Assembly: GCF_000801105.2 (NCBI RefSeq)
Contig: NC_079512.1
Span: forward strand, 186,001 to 250,000
Direction of reading: 5' to 3'
DNA: 64,000 nt
Origin: Raphanus sativus
Taxonomy: Eukaryota > Streptophyta > Magnoliopsida > Brassicales > Brassicaceae
The notes under the pieces are model-generated. The model searched no databases. It had not been told where the DNA came from and saw only the letters and a list, made by a program, of their open reading frames with translations. Position 1 is the stretch's first letter. Each line of letters opens with the position of its first letter. The position numbers were made by a program, and so were the translations under genes. This document shows, piece by piece, positions 1-11,115 of the stretch.

Positions 1-30
1 AAGTGTTAAAGAGACAAACGTTTGACTTAC

Positions 31-1102
31 TTGGTGGGAAGCGGATACTCCGGGAAGAACTTAGCAAGAATCTCAACAACCTCCCCACGGTGAAGCGCCG
101 TTTCGGCCAGGATGTAACGGCCTGAGGCGGAAGGTGATTCGTAGACCATAACATGGCCTAGTGCAACGTCACGGACATCCACGTAGACCTGAGTCAGGTT
201 AGCGTACGTCTTGGCTGAGCCGGTGAGGTACTTGAGGATATGGACTAGACTAGCGTTGACCGCTGACTGGAGCGGTGGTCCTAGAACTAGAACCGGGTTT
301 AGCACCACTAAGTCCACACCTTTGGCCTTCGCCGTCTCCCACGCTGATTGTTCCGCCACCATCTTCCCATAGCAATACCAATTCTACAACGCACAAAAAG
401 GTTAAGTTTCTGAAACTGAATTTTCGTGCTAGACACGTAAACTTATTACAACCACATATTTGATTTCAATAACTTGTAACACATAGCGCTCTAAGTCACA
501 TAGATTTTGGTCGGTAGATTTTAGTAAAAACTTCTTGCAAAAAATAGATAAATATATACCTTTGTGTTCTTGCAGAAATCAAGATCACTCCAACAGCTTT
601 CATCGACTATGGTTTGAGGGTCACGGTTAGGGTTCATGTAAACCGCACCGATTGATGACGTGAACACAACACGCTTGACTTTGGCTTTAGCTGCAGCTTC
701 GATCACAAACTTGGCTCCGTTCACCGCCGGCTCCAACATTGTCTCCTATTTACATTAATTAGTAAGGTTCAAACTTAGAAAACAGAGTTATATATAGATC
801 AACTGATTTTATGAAAATAGTTTACTAACGGGGTCATCGGTCATCGGAGAAGCCGTGTGGAAAACGCCATCGCAGCCATCGATGGTGGCACATAGAGCTT
901 CATAGTCAAGAAGTTCAGCACTGTGAAGAGTGAGTCTTTCTTTAGCTCCTTGAAGCTCTCTGAGATGGTTGTTCTTGGGGTCAGCTGGGTTTCGTACGGT
1001 TCCTCTTACCGTGTAGCCTCTCTCCAATAGTAACTTAACGATCCAAGAAGCTATATAGCCGCCTGCTCCGGTGACACAGACTAGTTTCCCGTCGGCAGGC
1101 AT
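31..1102 (-). CDS. CCR2: Cinnamoyl-CoA reductase, CCR2-like (3' end outside window)
   Basis: NADPH-dependent reduction of hydroxycinnamoyl-CoA esters to aldehydes, the entry step of the monolignol branch of lignin synthesis, in the cytosol. Coding exons on the minus strand are 1102-830, 745-560 and 383-31; they join in phase and give 270 residues, against about 332 for the Arabidopsis protein, so roughly 60 C-terminal residues lie before base 1. The N-terminus has the Rossmann glycine motif ([11 protein letters not shown], about residues 10-20) of the short-chain dehydrogenase family. The start of exon 3 holds NWYCYGK, the CCR signature containing the catalytic Tyr and Lys. The residues around it ([35 protein letters not shown]) resemble CCR2 (At1g80820) more than CCR1 as I remember them. 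CCR2 is known in Arabidopsis as the pathogen-inducible copy. A TATA box lies about 90 bp upstream. No damage is visible. Confidence 0.93.
194..201 (-). other. AT-rich stretch inside CCR2 exon 3, no separate feature
   Basis: Marked only to say that the coding exon is continuous here; no separate regulatory element is claimed. Confidence 0.05.
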
Positions 1103-1193
1103 CTTTTTTCTGTTGCTTGAGAAAAAGATAGCTAAGAAGGTTAGAGAATGTTATGGGTTATGATGTGTCGTTACAGGGAGACTTAGTGATTTG

Positions 1194-1201
1194 TATTTAT
1201 A
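1194..1201 (-). promoter_or_regulatory. Probable TATA box of the CCR2-like gene
   Basis: Read on the minus strand this is TATAAATA, 92 bp upstream of the ATG, a normal plant spacing that leaves a 5' leader of about 60 nt. About 50 bp further upstream (1252-1259, plus strand) is ACCTAACC, which resembles the AC-type MYB sites of phenylpropanoid promoters; that resemblance is only suggestive. Confidence 0.55.
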
Positions 1202-2429
1202 AACACTTCAAAACAAGTGACGGTTTTGAGGTTATGACTTTGCCGTGTTTCACCTAACCATGGTAAAGAGTTGGTGAGTTTCCATAAGATATAATATATT
1301 TTTGTAAAAGAACAAACCGAAAAGATTGAATTAATACTTTTTGGGTCAAAAGATTGAATATATTTTCTCTTTTACTGATTTATGGACTGTCTGGAATGAA
1401 GGATTACCAAGATTAATATTTTATTTTATTTTATATTTTATTTAAGAACACTAGGAAGTATAATAGTTCGAACTTCGAAGTTGTAGGTGATAACTGATAA
1501 GTGTAAATGCGTTCAGAAAAGAAAAGACCAAACGAAATCGTCAACTAGAGGTGTTGTGAATCTGACTTTTTTTTCCAAATGAAAATTTATTGGTTAGCTT
1601 TAAAAACTTAGAAATACGAAATTGCTAAACATTGCCAAATAAGTTTTCTTTTGGCAGCTGGCTAAATAATTATTAAATTTATAATTTGGATATATGGAGT
1701 TCTGGCAGTCCGATATAAATATTTTTTAAAGAAAACCTTTATAATGAAATTGATTTTATTTTAACTATACTCTAATTTAGACTGAAATATAAAATATAAA
1801 ATAAAAATAAAAAATGATTTCATTTGTGGAATAAATTTATTTTTATTATACTATGAAATAAAAATAGAGTGATGTTGTAACATTTCTTACTTTAAACTTC
1901 ATTTTAATACGAAGTGTAATTGGAGATGAGTTTAAAAAGTTAGTAATCGTATAAGATCTTCCTTACAAATCTAGGAACATTGCTTTTTAATTTTTAATTT
2001 GGTTTCTCTTTTGGTGTATTATCATTATATTGTTTTAGAAACCAAGTGGTGGCAAGAGAGGTTGAGAGTATTGACATTTGACTCAATTGAGCATCCATAT
2101 TTCAACTCATTAACCAATTAATTTGATGTATCTTCATGAAGAAAGATTTGTTTATCTTCGGTTGTCAATAAAAGTAGAAAAAATTACCAAAACGGAATAA
2201 TAAAACAACTATATTGTCCCTTTACCATAAATCACTTTTTGGTCTGTTTTGAACTTAGATACCTCTGGACAACTTTAAAAATTCATATCAATTATTTTAA
2301 CAGTTAGAAAAATATGGAAAAATATTTAAAATGTACATAAACAAGAAACAAATATATGAAAAATATTTTGGTTGACTAAATATTAGTATTTCACAATGTC
2401 ATTTTTGATCTACCGAATGGCAGAACACA

Positions 2430-2750
2430 TAATCTACTAATTATGGGCCGTAGATTGTACATTTGGTTAATAACATAGCTATCTACATGTGGTAGATTTA
2501 TCATATCTATCATTATATACAAATCTACTACCGTAGAATAATTCAGTTGCCAAATAAATACAATTCTACGATGGTAGAATCATTCAACTGCCATTTCCCT
2601 TATTTCTGGATTTCAGTTGATTTTATAAACTATATTTCCTAAAATATCTACGGATGTATGCTTGCTATTTTCTACCAAAAATACTCTACTCTTCTATTGC
2701 TAGGTTATGTAACCTATTGTTTTATTTATTATCTACGACCGTAGAATGTA
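2430..2750. repeat. Cluster of short TCTAC...GTAGA dyads
   Basis: Within about 320 bp the motif GTAGA or its complement TCTAC occurs repeatedly, often as a small dyad: TCTACATGTGGTAGA (about 2490), TCTACTACCGTAGA (about 2523), TCTACGATGGTAGA (about 2565) and CTACGACCGTAGA (about 2732). The spacing is irregular. This could be decayed transposon subterminal repeat or a cluster of binding sites; I do not recognise it. Confidence 0.4.
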
Positions 2751-3203
2751 TATTTTACCAAGCTCGAAATGTATTTTTTCCTAAAATATCTCCAAAATCT
2801 GTTGAGAATATATTATAAATCAATATTTTCCATAATTTTCGTGTTTCCTAAGTAATTTTTTCTTAAAACGTGTTCTTCTTCTCCTCCATCCATCAATCTC
2901 TACTTTTTTTTTGAAACCATCCAAATTTTTTGAATCTCTTGTTGAAGAAAAGGCATATTTTCACTTTTTGTTTGAACAATAATTCTAGACTCTGCCACTG
3001 TTCAATGTGAAGCAGCAACAGAATGAAATTTCGAAGATGACTTTAACCAGAAAAAAATGTTAATAAGATCATATAAGCTAATTGTGGCTCACCACATAGA
3101 ACATGAAAAATCATCCAAAGCTCAATGCACTATTAGTATGCAAAAAGTTCACGAAAGAATGTGAAAATGCGTGTGATTCATGTACATGGGAACCGAAACT
3201 AGA

Positions 3204-3373
3204 TGAATTCAATCTATGGTTTACACACAAATCTGGAAATCCACCGTAAACATAAGAGAAAGAGAAAGAAAAGACAGATGTTACTAGTTGAATTCAATCT
3301 ATGGTTTACACACAAATCTGGAAACCCACCGTAAACATAAGAGAAAGAGAAAGAAAAGACAGATGTTACTAGT
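3204..3373. repeat. 85-bp direct tandem duplication
   Basis: Two adjacent copies, 3204-3288 and 3289-3373, start with TGAATTCAATCTATGG and end with TTACTAGT. One substitution separates them (GGAAAT versus GGAAAC), so the duplication is recent. It lies in non-coding sequence. Confidence 0.92.
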
Positions 3374-4199
3374 GACATATCTGAATTTTAAGTTATCGAT
3401 ATGCAAGTAACTCGGTTTCAGAGAGACTTCCGGACTGGATAGCAAGGAGGTGGTGGTGTGGTGATCAAAGTTGCAGTAATAAAAAAGGGCTTAGGGTTCA
3501 TCGGAAGAGGTATTGAGTACAGTATTTAGTTTGTGTGTTTATCTTTATTTAATTTTATAAATTGTTAGTTTTTAAATATTTTATATAATTATATTAATTA
3601 TTGGATTATAAATTAAGAGAACTTAATTGGGTTAACACAAAATATTATATTATATGAACAATGTATAGTTGAATTTATGGTATAAGGACAATGTAGTTGT
3701 TTTTTTGTTCTATATTTACAAATTTCCCATAAAAGTAAGTAGTACATCATTATTAATTGTACAAAATGAGTGTCTAGTTCAAACCGTGTCCCGTCGAAAG
3801 ATCGTTGAATGTAAAATACACAAGGTTTCCGAGTGATTTCCCTCAATACCAAAGTCAAAAGTCGCACGTGGTAAATGAAAATAACCGACCGAAAACGTGG
3901 TTCATAACAGAACCCAAATAAATCATTGTTCACTGATTACAACTTATTGGGCTTGAATATTGTGAATTAATGGGCCTTAGATTATGCGCACAGAAAAATC
4001 ATAATCTATTTATACAAAACCGAGACATGTCCAACTCAGATTCTTCGTACATTTTGATTCAGACAAAAAGAGTGTTCGTTCCTAAATCCTAATGTTCAAA
4101 GTCTGGATCAATACGATTCAGTTGCCTTTCATTACGATACAGGTGATGAAAAGAAACAGAGAACTTTAAAGGAATGTTTTTATTTTTAGTTAATATTAG

Positions 4200-4559
4200 A
4201 GAGCAACCTGACCATTTTCAACACCTAATCCATACAAAACACCAAGCATATTTCTGCAACGGACCACTGAAGAATTTTTTTTTTTTTTTTTTTTGTAACA
4301 CGATTAGCTTTTTAAAAGTACAAGACGTCAGCAAACTATCCGAACCCGCCTGGTGAGATATCCCAACTCTCTCAACCTCCAGCAACTCCGCCAGCTTGTT
4401 CAGACCACCGTGAAGACGATTACAGAACTTCATCAAGTGCTTTATTTCGTACACCATCGGGAAATAAACACCGATCAGCTCGAAGAAGCCCGTCTGCGAA
4501 TCGGGCAGGTTCCGGCACGTCAGGAGCTTCAGCAAGTATCCGAAATAATACTCTCTCAA
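4200..4559 (-). pseudogene. CAF1-family deadenylase, truncated fragment
   Basis: The minus strand encodes a piece of the CCR4-associated factor 1 (CAF1/POP2) 3'-5' exoribonuclease, an mRNA deadenylase subunit. Recognisable blocks are [49 protein letters not shown] and LLTSCTF, which cover the C-terminal half of the DEDD nuclease domain including the conserved HQAGSDS. The fragment begins abruptly inside a conserved block (REYYFGYLL) with no sign of the N-terminal half. At about 4278-4296 a run of some 20 A/T has replaced a few codons, and further down one extra base shifts the frame before a readable trace of the family C-terminus (about 4200-4230). It is a dead relic, probably of the At1g80780-type gene, which is the genomic neighbour of FDM5 in Arabidopsis. 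Confidence 0.85.
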
Positions 4560-4681
4560 CTTTTGATAAACACAAACCTAACTACTACATCGGACCTTTT
4601 AAATAAGTAACTTAACGGGCCTTCTATCGATCCACTAGATGATCAACCATTCAACTGTATATATGCTCTTACTTATATGTT

Positions 4682-4948
4682 GTTCCCTCAATTTCTTATT
4701 GTAAATAGTTTTATAGAATTTCTTTTGTTTCAAAATATACGTAGTTTCTACCTATTTAGACAATTTTAATATTTATTAGATATAATATAACCAAGCAAAT
4801 AATATCAACTTTTTATAATTGGTTGACCTCATTAATTAAGTATTACAGTATTTTCTTAAAAATAACAACTTTCTTAGTATTAGTATTTTAATATTTTTAG
4901 TCTAGACTCTAAACTAGTTAAGTTACATTGTGAAATAGAGGAAGGGAG
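4682..4948. mobile_element. Stowaway-type MITE, degenerate
   Basis: The left end TTCCCTCAATTTC and the right end GAAATAGAGGAAGGGAG (before TA) are diverged versions of the plant Stowaway inverted terminus CTCCCTCCGTTTC. The length of about 270 bp suits this Tc1/mariner-derived family. The left TA is not clean. It lies between the CAF1 relic and the XH gene. Confidence 0.5.
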
Positions 4949-5201
4949 TACTATTCTTTATTGTTTCGGTCTTGTAGGATATCAAAGAGATTGGCCGTGC
5001 AATAAGTTGAACTGGGAAACGAAAGTTATGATTACTTAACATCAAATCAGTGTCGATACGACTTGTTAATAATGAATTGTGAGGCTCAATGCAGGAGGTT
5101 ATCTGTGCATGCAGAGTTCCACTAAACAAAAATTTATCTATTTAAATTTTAAAGCAGAAGACGGAACATCAGAGGTGGAAGCAACCCAAAAAAAAAAAGA
5201 G

Positions 5202-6272
5202 ATGAACCCTAACCAAAAGTCTGAAAGCGATAAACTTGCAGATGGGCTGGCTAAGAAAATTGTGGAGGAGATAGAAAAGCGGGCGAACGAAATGACGAAG
5301 AAAAAGAATGAAGAGCTGAAGAAAGTAAAGAAAGAGAAGGATGAAGAGCTGAAGAAAGCAAAGAAAGAGAAGGATGAAGAGCTGAAGAAAGTAAAGAAAG
5401 AGAAGAATGAAGAGCTTAAGAAAATAAGGAAAGAGAAAAATGAAGAGCTTAAGAAAGTAATCACGGAGAAGGATGAAATGTTGAAGAGAGTGATGAAGGA
5501 GAAGAACGAAGAGCTTGAGAAAGTAATAAATGACAATGATAAATTGCTGGAGGATGAGCGTTGTGAATTAGAAGAGTTAGGGAAAATAAACTCGGCACTG
5601 CTCATAAAAGAACGTCAAAGCACTGATGAAATACAAGAAGCACGCACAGAATTGATTAGGGTAACTTTTATATATTCAAGATTTATTTTTCATCTTCTTG
5701 ATTGCTGCTGATATAACTTCTATTTATGTATTTGCAGGGATTCAGAGATTTATCTGGTGAAGGATCCATGATCGGAGTAAAGCGGATGGGAGAAGTAGAT
5801 GAAAAACCTTTTCTGAAAGTATGCCAGCAGAGATTCACCACTAGAGAAAACGTTGCGCTGCAGCATGCCATGCTCTGCTCAAAATGGCAGGAAAACCTCA
5901 AGGACCCAGCATGGTACCCATTTAAACGAGTGGGGACTGGAGAAAATATGAAGGTTTCGTTATGCCTCATGTTCTTCCATTTGTTTTCTTTATCAATACT
6001 CTATATACTATTTTACAAGCGAATGTTGTCGTATGGTCTAGGAAGTTGTGGATGATAAAGATGAGAAACTTAAAAAATTGAGTGAAGAGTGGGGAAAAGA
6101 CGTGAAGAACGCAGTGAAGACAGCACTTGAGGAGCTTAACGAGTTTAACCCAAGTGGTAGGTTTACAATTCCTGTACTGTGGAATTTTGAACATGGGAGA
6201 AAAGCCACACTCAAAGAAGGTATTGCTCACATGACTCAGCAGATCAAAAATCTCAAACGCAAACGAACCTAA
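5202..6272 (+). CDS. Short XH-domain protein, FDM/IDN2-like but without the XS part
   Basis: Three exons, 5202-5660, 5738-5953 and 6042-6272, join in phase to give 301 residues. Residues 1-153 are a highly charged Lys/Glu coiled coil made of 11-residue repeats (KEKDEELKKAK type). Residues from about 140 to the end match the XH domain of the IDN2/FDM family: EARTELIR, GVKRMGEVDEKPF, ALQHAMLCSKWQENLKDP.WYPF, and a C-terminal SGRFTIPVLWNF block. Family members act in RNA-directed DNA methylation; the XS domain binds RNA duplexes and the coiled coil and XH mediate complex formation. Here the zf-XS and XS domains are absent. Normal members are about 630 residues, and synteny points to FDM5 (At1g80790). 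The reading frame upstream of the ATG stays open to about 5079, so the start is uncertain. It could be a 5'-truncated relic that is still spliceable, or a functional short form. Confidence 0.75.
5301..5530 (+). repeat. 33-bp coding minisatellite (11-residue coiled-coil repeats)
   Basis: About seven tandem 33-bp units within exon 1 of the XH gene encode KxKN/DEELKKVx repeats. The first units are nearly identical at the DNA level and the later ones diverge. An 11-residue period is compatible with a hendecad coiled coil, and the similarity of the early units suggests recent expansion. Confidence 0.85.
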
Positions 6273-7186
6273 TAGGTATGTGCCATATCTTTTCAATTTT
6301 TAATCTAATACCTATGTTTAAGATATACACATTAATATAGGAATGCGTCAGTTCCATTCTATGTTTTTAGCTTTGCACAAATTAATGGTGTTGTAAAAAT
6401 ATAATTGATGATACTAGGCGCTCGTGTTCTTGTTTTGCAAGAAACAGAATGAATAATTAAGGGCGAAAAATAGGGTGGTCTTGGCGGTTTTGTACTTGAT
6501 AAGCAAGAAGCTATATATGTAGGTTTTTTCTTGTGAAGGCTTTTGTTACTTGCTTGTCAGTATTTCTCATTTTGTCGGAACGTACTCTTTTGAAACTCTG
6601 CTACATTCCTATTACTTAGTATTAACTAAATTTCTCATCGTCTTCCAGCCCGTTGGTATGGAAACATCTTTTTTCTTTTGTGTCTCACAAAAGAAAACCT
6701 ACGTTTGTTAACTAGTTTACGTTTCCCTTCTCATGTTCTTTATACTATCTACCATGTCGTTGCTTAAATTTTGGCCATGTTTCTTCGTCTGCGTCAAGCA
6801 CGTCAATGACCGACAAATATAACAGTGGAGAATTAAAAGGAGGTCGCTGTGGTTATTTTACGGAGTGTTGTAGATGATGTTAGTGACGCTGTTTTAATTA
6901 GACGGTGTAGCTTCTTTGTTGGTGGAACAAGATTATAAACAATCACCTGGAACATCTAGATTCTAGAGTACTTGGTCGACTATTGTTTAAAACGTGATAG
7001 TGAATACTTGGATTTAATCACTCACCCGTGTTAACCAGAACAAGCATATCACAGTTAGACACAATTTATTTGTCCTAAACAATTGTGGAAAATTGATCCA
7101 ATGATTCTCTTATCTAGGCATCACATTATTCAAAACCTGCAACACATAAAGGTATCTCCAACATTTAACATCATGTGTCAAAACTA
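6273..7186. other. Intergenic; no gene seen
   Basis: The start is the 3' flank of the XH gene. The remainder has no long open frame and no repeat with recognisable ends. Counterparts of the next Arabidopsis loci toward NIP6;1 are not visible. Confidence 0.5.
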
Positions 7187-7196
7187 TATTATTTAG

Positions 7197-8475
7197 GGGG
7201 AAATCGCATAAAAAAACCCTCAAAGTGTCACTTATGAACACTTTAAACTTTGAAGTTTTTTCACTAACACTTTTAACCTTCAAAGTGACATTTGTATCAT
7301 GAAAAACCTCCAAATCAAAAGATTGACCGGTTCAGCAGGTAATTTTTTAAAAATAATTATTTAATTAATAAAATAAACAAAATAAATAAATAAAAATCCA
7401 AAAATAAATAAAAATCGAAAATTCTAATAAAATTTACAAAAATGAAAAATAATTCAAAAAAATAAATTAAAATTTTAGAAAATTAAATAAATATATTAAA
7501 AATTAAATTATTTTCTAAAATATTAATAAAATAACTAAAAATTAATAATAAATAAGATTAAATTTAAATAGAGAAGAACTAAATAAAAAGTTCACAATTT
7601 TTTTAAAAAAATGAAAAATATAAAATTCAAAATTCACTAGTGACGATGATGGTTTCTCACATAACCATTAACAATGACGATAATTGCCATATCTCCAACG
7701 ATAGTTTCCAACATCATCTTGAAAATGACAAAAAAAAATCTTTTTCAAACTTTTGAATTTTCATTTTTTTGAAATATATGAATTTTTTTATTTTTCTGAT
7801 TTTTATTATAATTACATAAGAATCAAAAAAGTTAGAAAAAAATCCGAAATTAACTATTATTTAGAAAATTAAAATTCAAAAATAAATGAGATCAAACTAA
7901 AAACAGAAAATAAAAAATTCATATATTTCAAAAAAATGAAAATTCAAAAGTTTGAAAAAGATTTTTTGTCATTTTTAAGATGATGTTGGAAACTATCATT
8001 GGAGATATGACAATTATCGTCATTGTTAATGGTTATGTGAGAAACCATCATCGTCACTTGTGAATTTTGAATTTTATATTTTCCATTTTTTTAAAAAAAA
8101 ATTGTGAACTTTTTATTTAGTTCTTCTCTATTTAAATTTAATCTTATTTATTATTAATTTTTAGTTATTTTTATTAATATTTAGAAAATAATTTAATTTT
8201 TAATATATTTATTTAATTTTTAATTTTTTTTATTTTTGTAAATTTTATTAAAATTTTCGATTTTTATTTATTTTTTGGATTTTTCTTTATTTATTTTATT
8301 TATTTTATTAATTAAATAATTATTTTTGAAAAATTACCTGCTGAACCGGTCAATTTTTTTTTGGAGGTTTTTTATGATACAAATGTCAATTTGAAGGTTA
8401 AAAGTGTTAGTGAAAAACTTCAAGGTTTAAAGTGCTAATAAGTAACACTTTGAGGGTTTTTTATGCGATTTTCCC
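7197..8475. mobile_element. Foldback Mutator-like element, almost entirely palindromic
   Basis: The element starts GGGGAAATCGCATAAAAAA and ends with the inverted form TTTTTTATGCGATTTTCCC. It is flanked on both sides by TATTATTTAG (7187-7196 and 8476-8485), a perfect 10-bp target duplication in the 8-11 bp range of the Mutator superfamily. The 1279 bp fold on a centre near 7836: arm landmarks such as CCGGTTCAGCAGGTAA (about 7328) and TTACCTGCTGAACCGG (about 8333), and GTGACGATGATGG (about 7641) and CCATCATCGTCAC (about 8045), sit symmetrically. There is no transposase. Joining the flanks gives an uninterrupted empty site. Such a long hairpin is a likely source of double-stranded RNA if transcribed. 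Confidence 0.88.
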
Positions 8476-8607
8476 TATTATTTAGTGTAGTTTTAACACT
8501 AAAAAGTTTTTTTCTCCAACCATATCACCAAACTATACACTACAATTATTTTACAATATTATGTATATTTATTTAATTGTATATTTTATTAATAAAATAA
8601 ATAAATA

Positions 8608-8873
8608 TTCCATCTATTTCAAAATAATACATATTTTAAAATTTTCGCACTTATTAAAAAATACATTAAAACTTAGTTATTAATGCATAGTTTTTTGTAA
8701 TCTTATATTTCCTATATTTTAAACCAATAAGATTTCAAGAAATATAATTAATATTTTTGAAACACACAATTTTTTATTATTGATTGACAAAAATACATTA
8801 AAATATAAAAATACATCTTTTTGAAACCAAAATTTTTCTTAGAAAATGTATTTTTCTGAAACTGAGGGAAAAG
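8608..8873. mobile_element. Stowaway-type MITE, degenerate
   Basis: The left end after TA reads TTCCATCTATTTCAAAATA and the right end reads TTTCTGAAACTGAGGGAAAAG before TA. Both are diverged copies of the CTCCCTCCGTTTCAAAATA Stowaway terminus, in inverted orientation, 266 bp apart. Confidence 0.55.
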
Positions 8874-8875
8874 TA

Positions 8876-9943
8876 TTTTAGTGAAATGATTCATTTTAAT
8901 TTTAATTACGGTAAATAGTATTTTACACCACACCAAATATGGTCAACTGTATATTTATTCTATTTTGCATAGATATGAAATGCGATTGGAGATATTCTAA
9001 CGAAATTTCCGAGAATGATGAGACTGCAGAGAAGAGTTTAGTTGCAAACTTGCAATTATTATTAACCAATCCAAAGTCGAAACAATAATGTCATCACAAC
9101 TTTTCTTTAGCATTAAATAGCACGTTGCTTTAACTGGGTTGCTCAAATAACAATATTGGGACGAGTTTCAAATTTCTTATACAACTTCTTTTTTAAAGAA
9201 ATGTTTTGTCCGAATTAACTTAGAAAACTTAAAAAAGTGCTTCTAAGCTCTCATGAAGTATATAACACCATATACCAATATCTTTTCTTCAAAATATTTG
9301 GATTGGCCCATATAAGATTTCATATACGGTGGTTCATATGATTTCATATAAAAATACATATACACAGATAGATAACTAGATATCATTATACATCGAGCAA
9401 TTATGCTAACCAAACAGGCCCCTTTTTTGAAAGGATAACCAAACAAGTTAAGAAGAACGGAAAAGGAGACAAATAAGACTCAACAACTACAGTGAAGTGA
9501 GCCAGCTATATATTTAAACAACAAAAAAAAGAAACAGAAAACAAAGAAAAAATGGATTAGAGTTGACCAATTCATGGTAGCCACGATTAGTGAGGGACAA
9601 AATTATTTGGCCCGAACCTTTTGATAATTTTTCTCGACCCTACAATATTTATATTTAGTCTCCTCTCTTTTACACTTTGATACATCCCCTTCAAAATCAT
9701 AACATTATTCTTTTATATATACGCAACCAAAATAACTAGTCCTACTTTATTTTCACTAACGATGTTATTAACACACATTGAATATATACTATTGTCAAAG
9801 ATACAGTAAGAGACTCGATACAGTAATTATGGATTGTGCATAGAAAAGTAAAGCTTATTGATCAGAATTACCACAAAAGAGAGTAAGTAGACACATGCTT
9901 AAGGAATCCGGTTAGTACTAAAAGTTGATTCAATAATACAACA
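8876..9943. other. Intergenic; no gene seen
   Basis: AT-rich sequence with only short spurious frames. No coding similarity, RNA gene or repeat with definable ends is visible. Confidence 0.5.
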
Positions 9944-10817
9944 CTAGATCATGACCTGCGCGACCGCGCGGATTCCATTTTTGTTTTAACATATAATCCA
10001 TATTCTATAGTAGTTAATATAATTTGGAGTTTGTCTAATTTTATATTGTGTAGTTTTAAATAATTTTGAGTATGTCCAATTCAATACTGTGTAGTTTAAT
10101 ATAATTGTGAGTTTCTCTGCTTCGTAATATAGATGTAAAGGTGAAAACAATAATCTAAATATTAACCAATAAAATTTAGACTAACATAACTGAAATCTTT
10201 CTTAGGATATTAATAAAATAGTTATAATTTATACAATAGACAAATAAAAATATTTATGCAAAAAATCAACAAAGATTAACCGTGCTGATATATAAATGTT
10301 TTATATTTGGTTAAATAATTTAAACGAAACTGTACTAATCCAAAAAAATAGTTTCAATTTGTTTTTATTAATAAAATAGTATTTTGAATATATATGTAAA
10401 AAGTTCAATAAGAAAATGACTAATGTGTTTTTTATAAAGTTAAATGCTTACAATGTTTATGTTTTATATTTATTCACAATATAAATATTATGGCCCATAA
10501 AGTAAAATTTTATTGTAAATATCCATGTTTTGATATGTAATTAATAACCCGTAACAACAATTGTACATGAAAAAATGAAAGATGTTATATCTTATTGTCC
10601 TTTTCTTTGCTATATAGATACGGAAATATATTCTAGTTATTGCATATCTAAGGCAAATCCGTCCCTTTAAATTATAGAATGTTCTATGTTATACTTATAT
10701 TATTTGAGTATCAAGAAATATATATATTCTGATATCTATATCCAGCAATTTAAAAACTAAATATTAATCAATAACTGGCTAATGACTTGTTAATGACTCC
10801 CAGTCGACTAAAGAGGA
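9944..10817 (-). mobile_element. Non-autonomous Helitron, minus orientation
   Basis: Read on the minus strand the element ends with a GC-rich hairpin (GCGC-loop-GCGC, about 9957-9972) followed by CTAG and then T, the standard Helitron 3' end. The proposed 5' end is TCCTCTTTAGTCG at 10817, next to an A on the minus strand, as expected for insertion into an AT dinucleotide. Taking this out joins the left flank directly to the tandem array at 10818. The 3' end is convincing; the 5' end is a proposal. No protein is encoded. Confidence 0.6.
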
Positions 10818-11115
10818 TGTATAATATAATGCAAAAAATTATAGCTGTTTACGAATAGATGTATAATACAATGTCCACAAGTATAATATAATGTATAAAA
10901 AAATATAGTTGTTTACGAACAGATGTATAATATAATGTCCAGAAGTATGATATAATGTATAATGTATGCAAAAATTATAGTTGTTTACGAACAGATGTAT
11001 AATATAATGTATAAAAATTATAGTTGTTTACGAACAAATTTTAAATTTGTACTCGTATTCGATGTATAATAATAAAAAGAATGGATTTTTTTTTTGTTTA
11101 CGAATAGATGTATAA
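10818..11115 (+). repeat. Tandem array with GATGTATAATATAATGT and TTGTTTACGAACAGA core
   Basis: Five to six imperfect units of about 45-70 bp each begin ATGTATAATATAATGT and end with ATAGTTGTTTACGAACAG. The last unit is broken after ATGTATAA by the Helitron at 11116, and its continuation TATAATGTATAG is found at 14241, just past that element. Confidence 0.8.

Larger units (their letters stand above)
1202..4199. other. Intergenic, AT-rich; no gene seen
   Basis: The stretch between the CCR2 promoter and the CAF1 fragment is AT-rich with stops in all frames. It holds a cluster of short TCTAC/GTAGA inverted motifs (2430-2750) and an 85-bp tandem duplication (3204-3373), listed separately. In Arabidopsis a cohesin-associated PDS5-like gene and other loci lie between the counterparts of the flanking genes; I see no trace of them. 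Confidence 0.6.

Noticed and set aside
194..201. Low-value marker in CCR2 exon 3 placed in the feature list
   Set aside because: No real regulatory element is supported there; disregard it (confidence 0.05).
5138..5605. 155-codon Ser/Phe-rich frame antisense to the XH gene
   Set aside because: Pure shadow of the Lys/Glu repeat coding strand.
10818..11115. CRISPR-like regular repeats
   Set aside because: Units vary in length and have no unique spacers of constant size, and the host is a plant nuclear genome. It is a simple tandem array.
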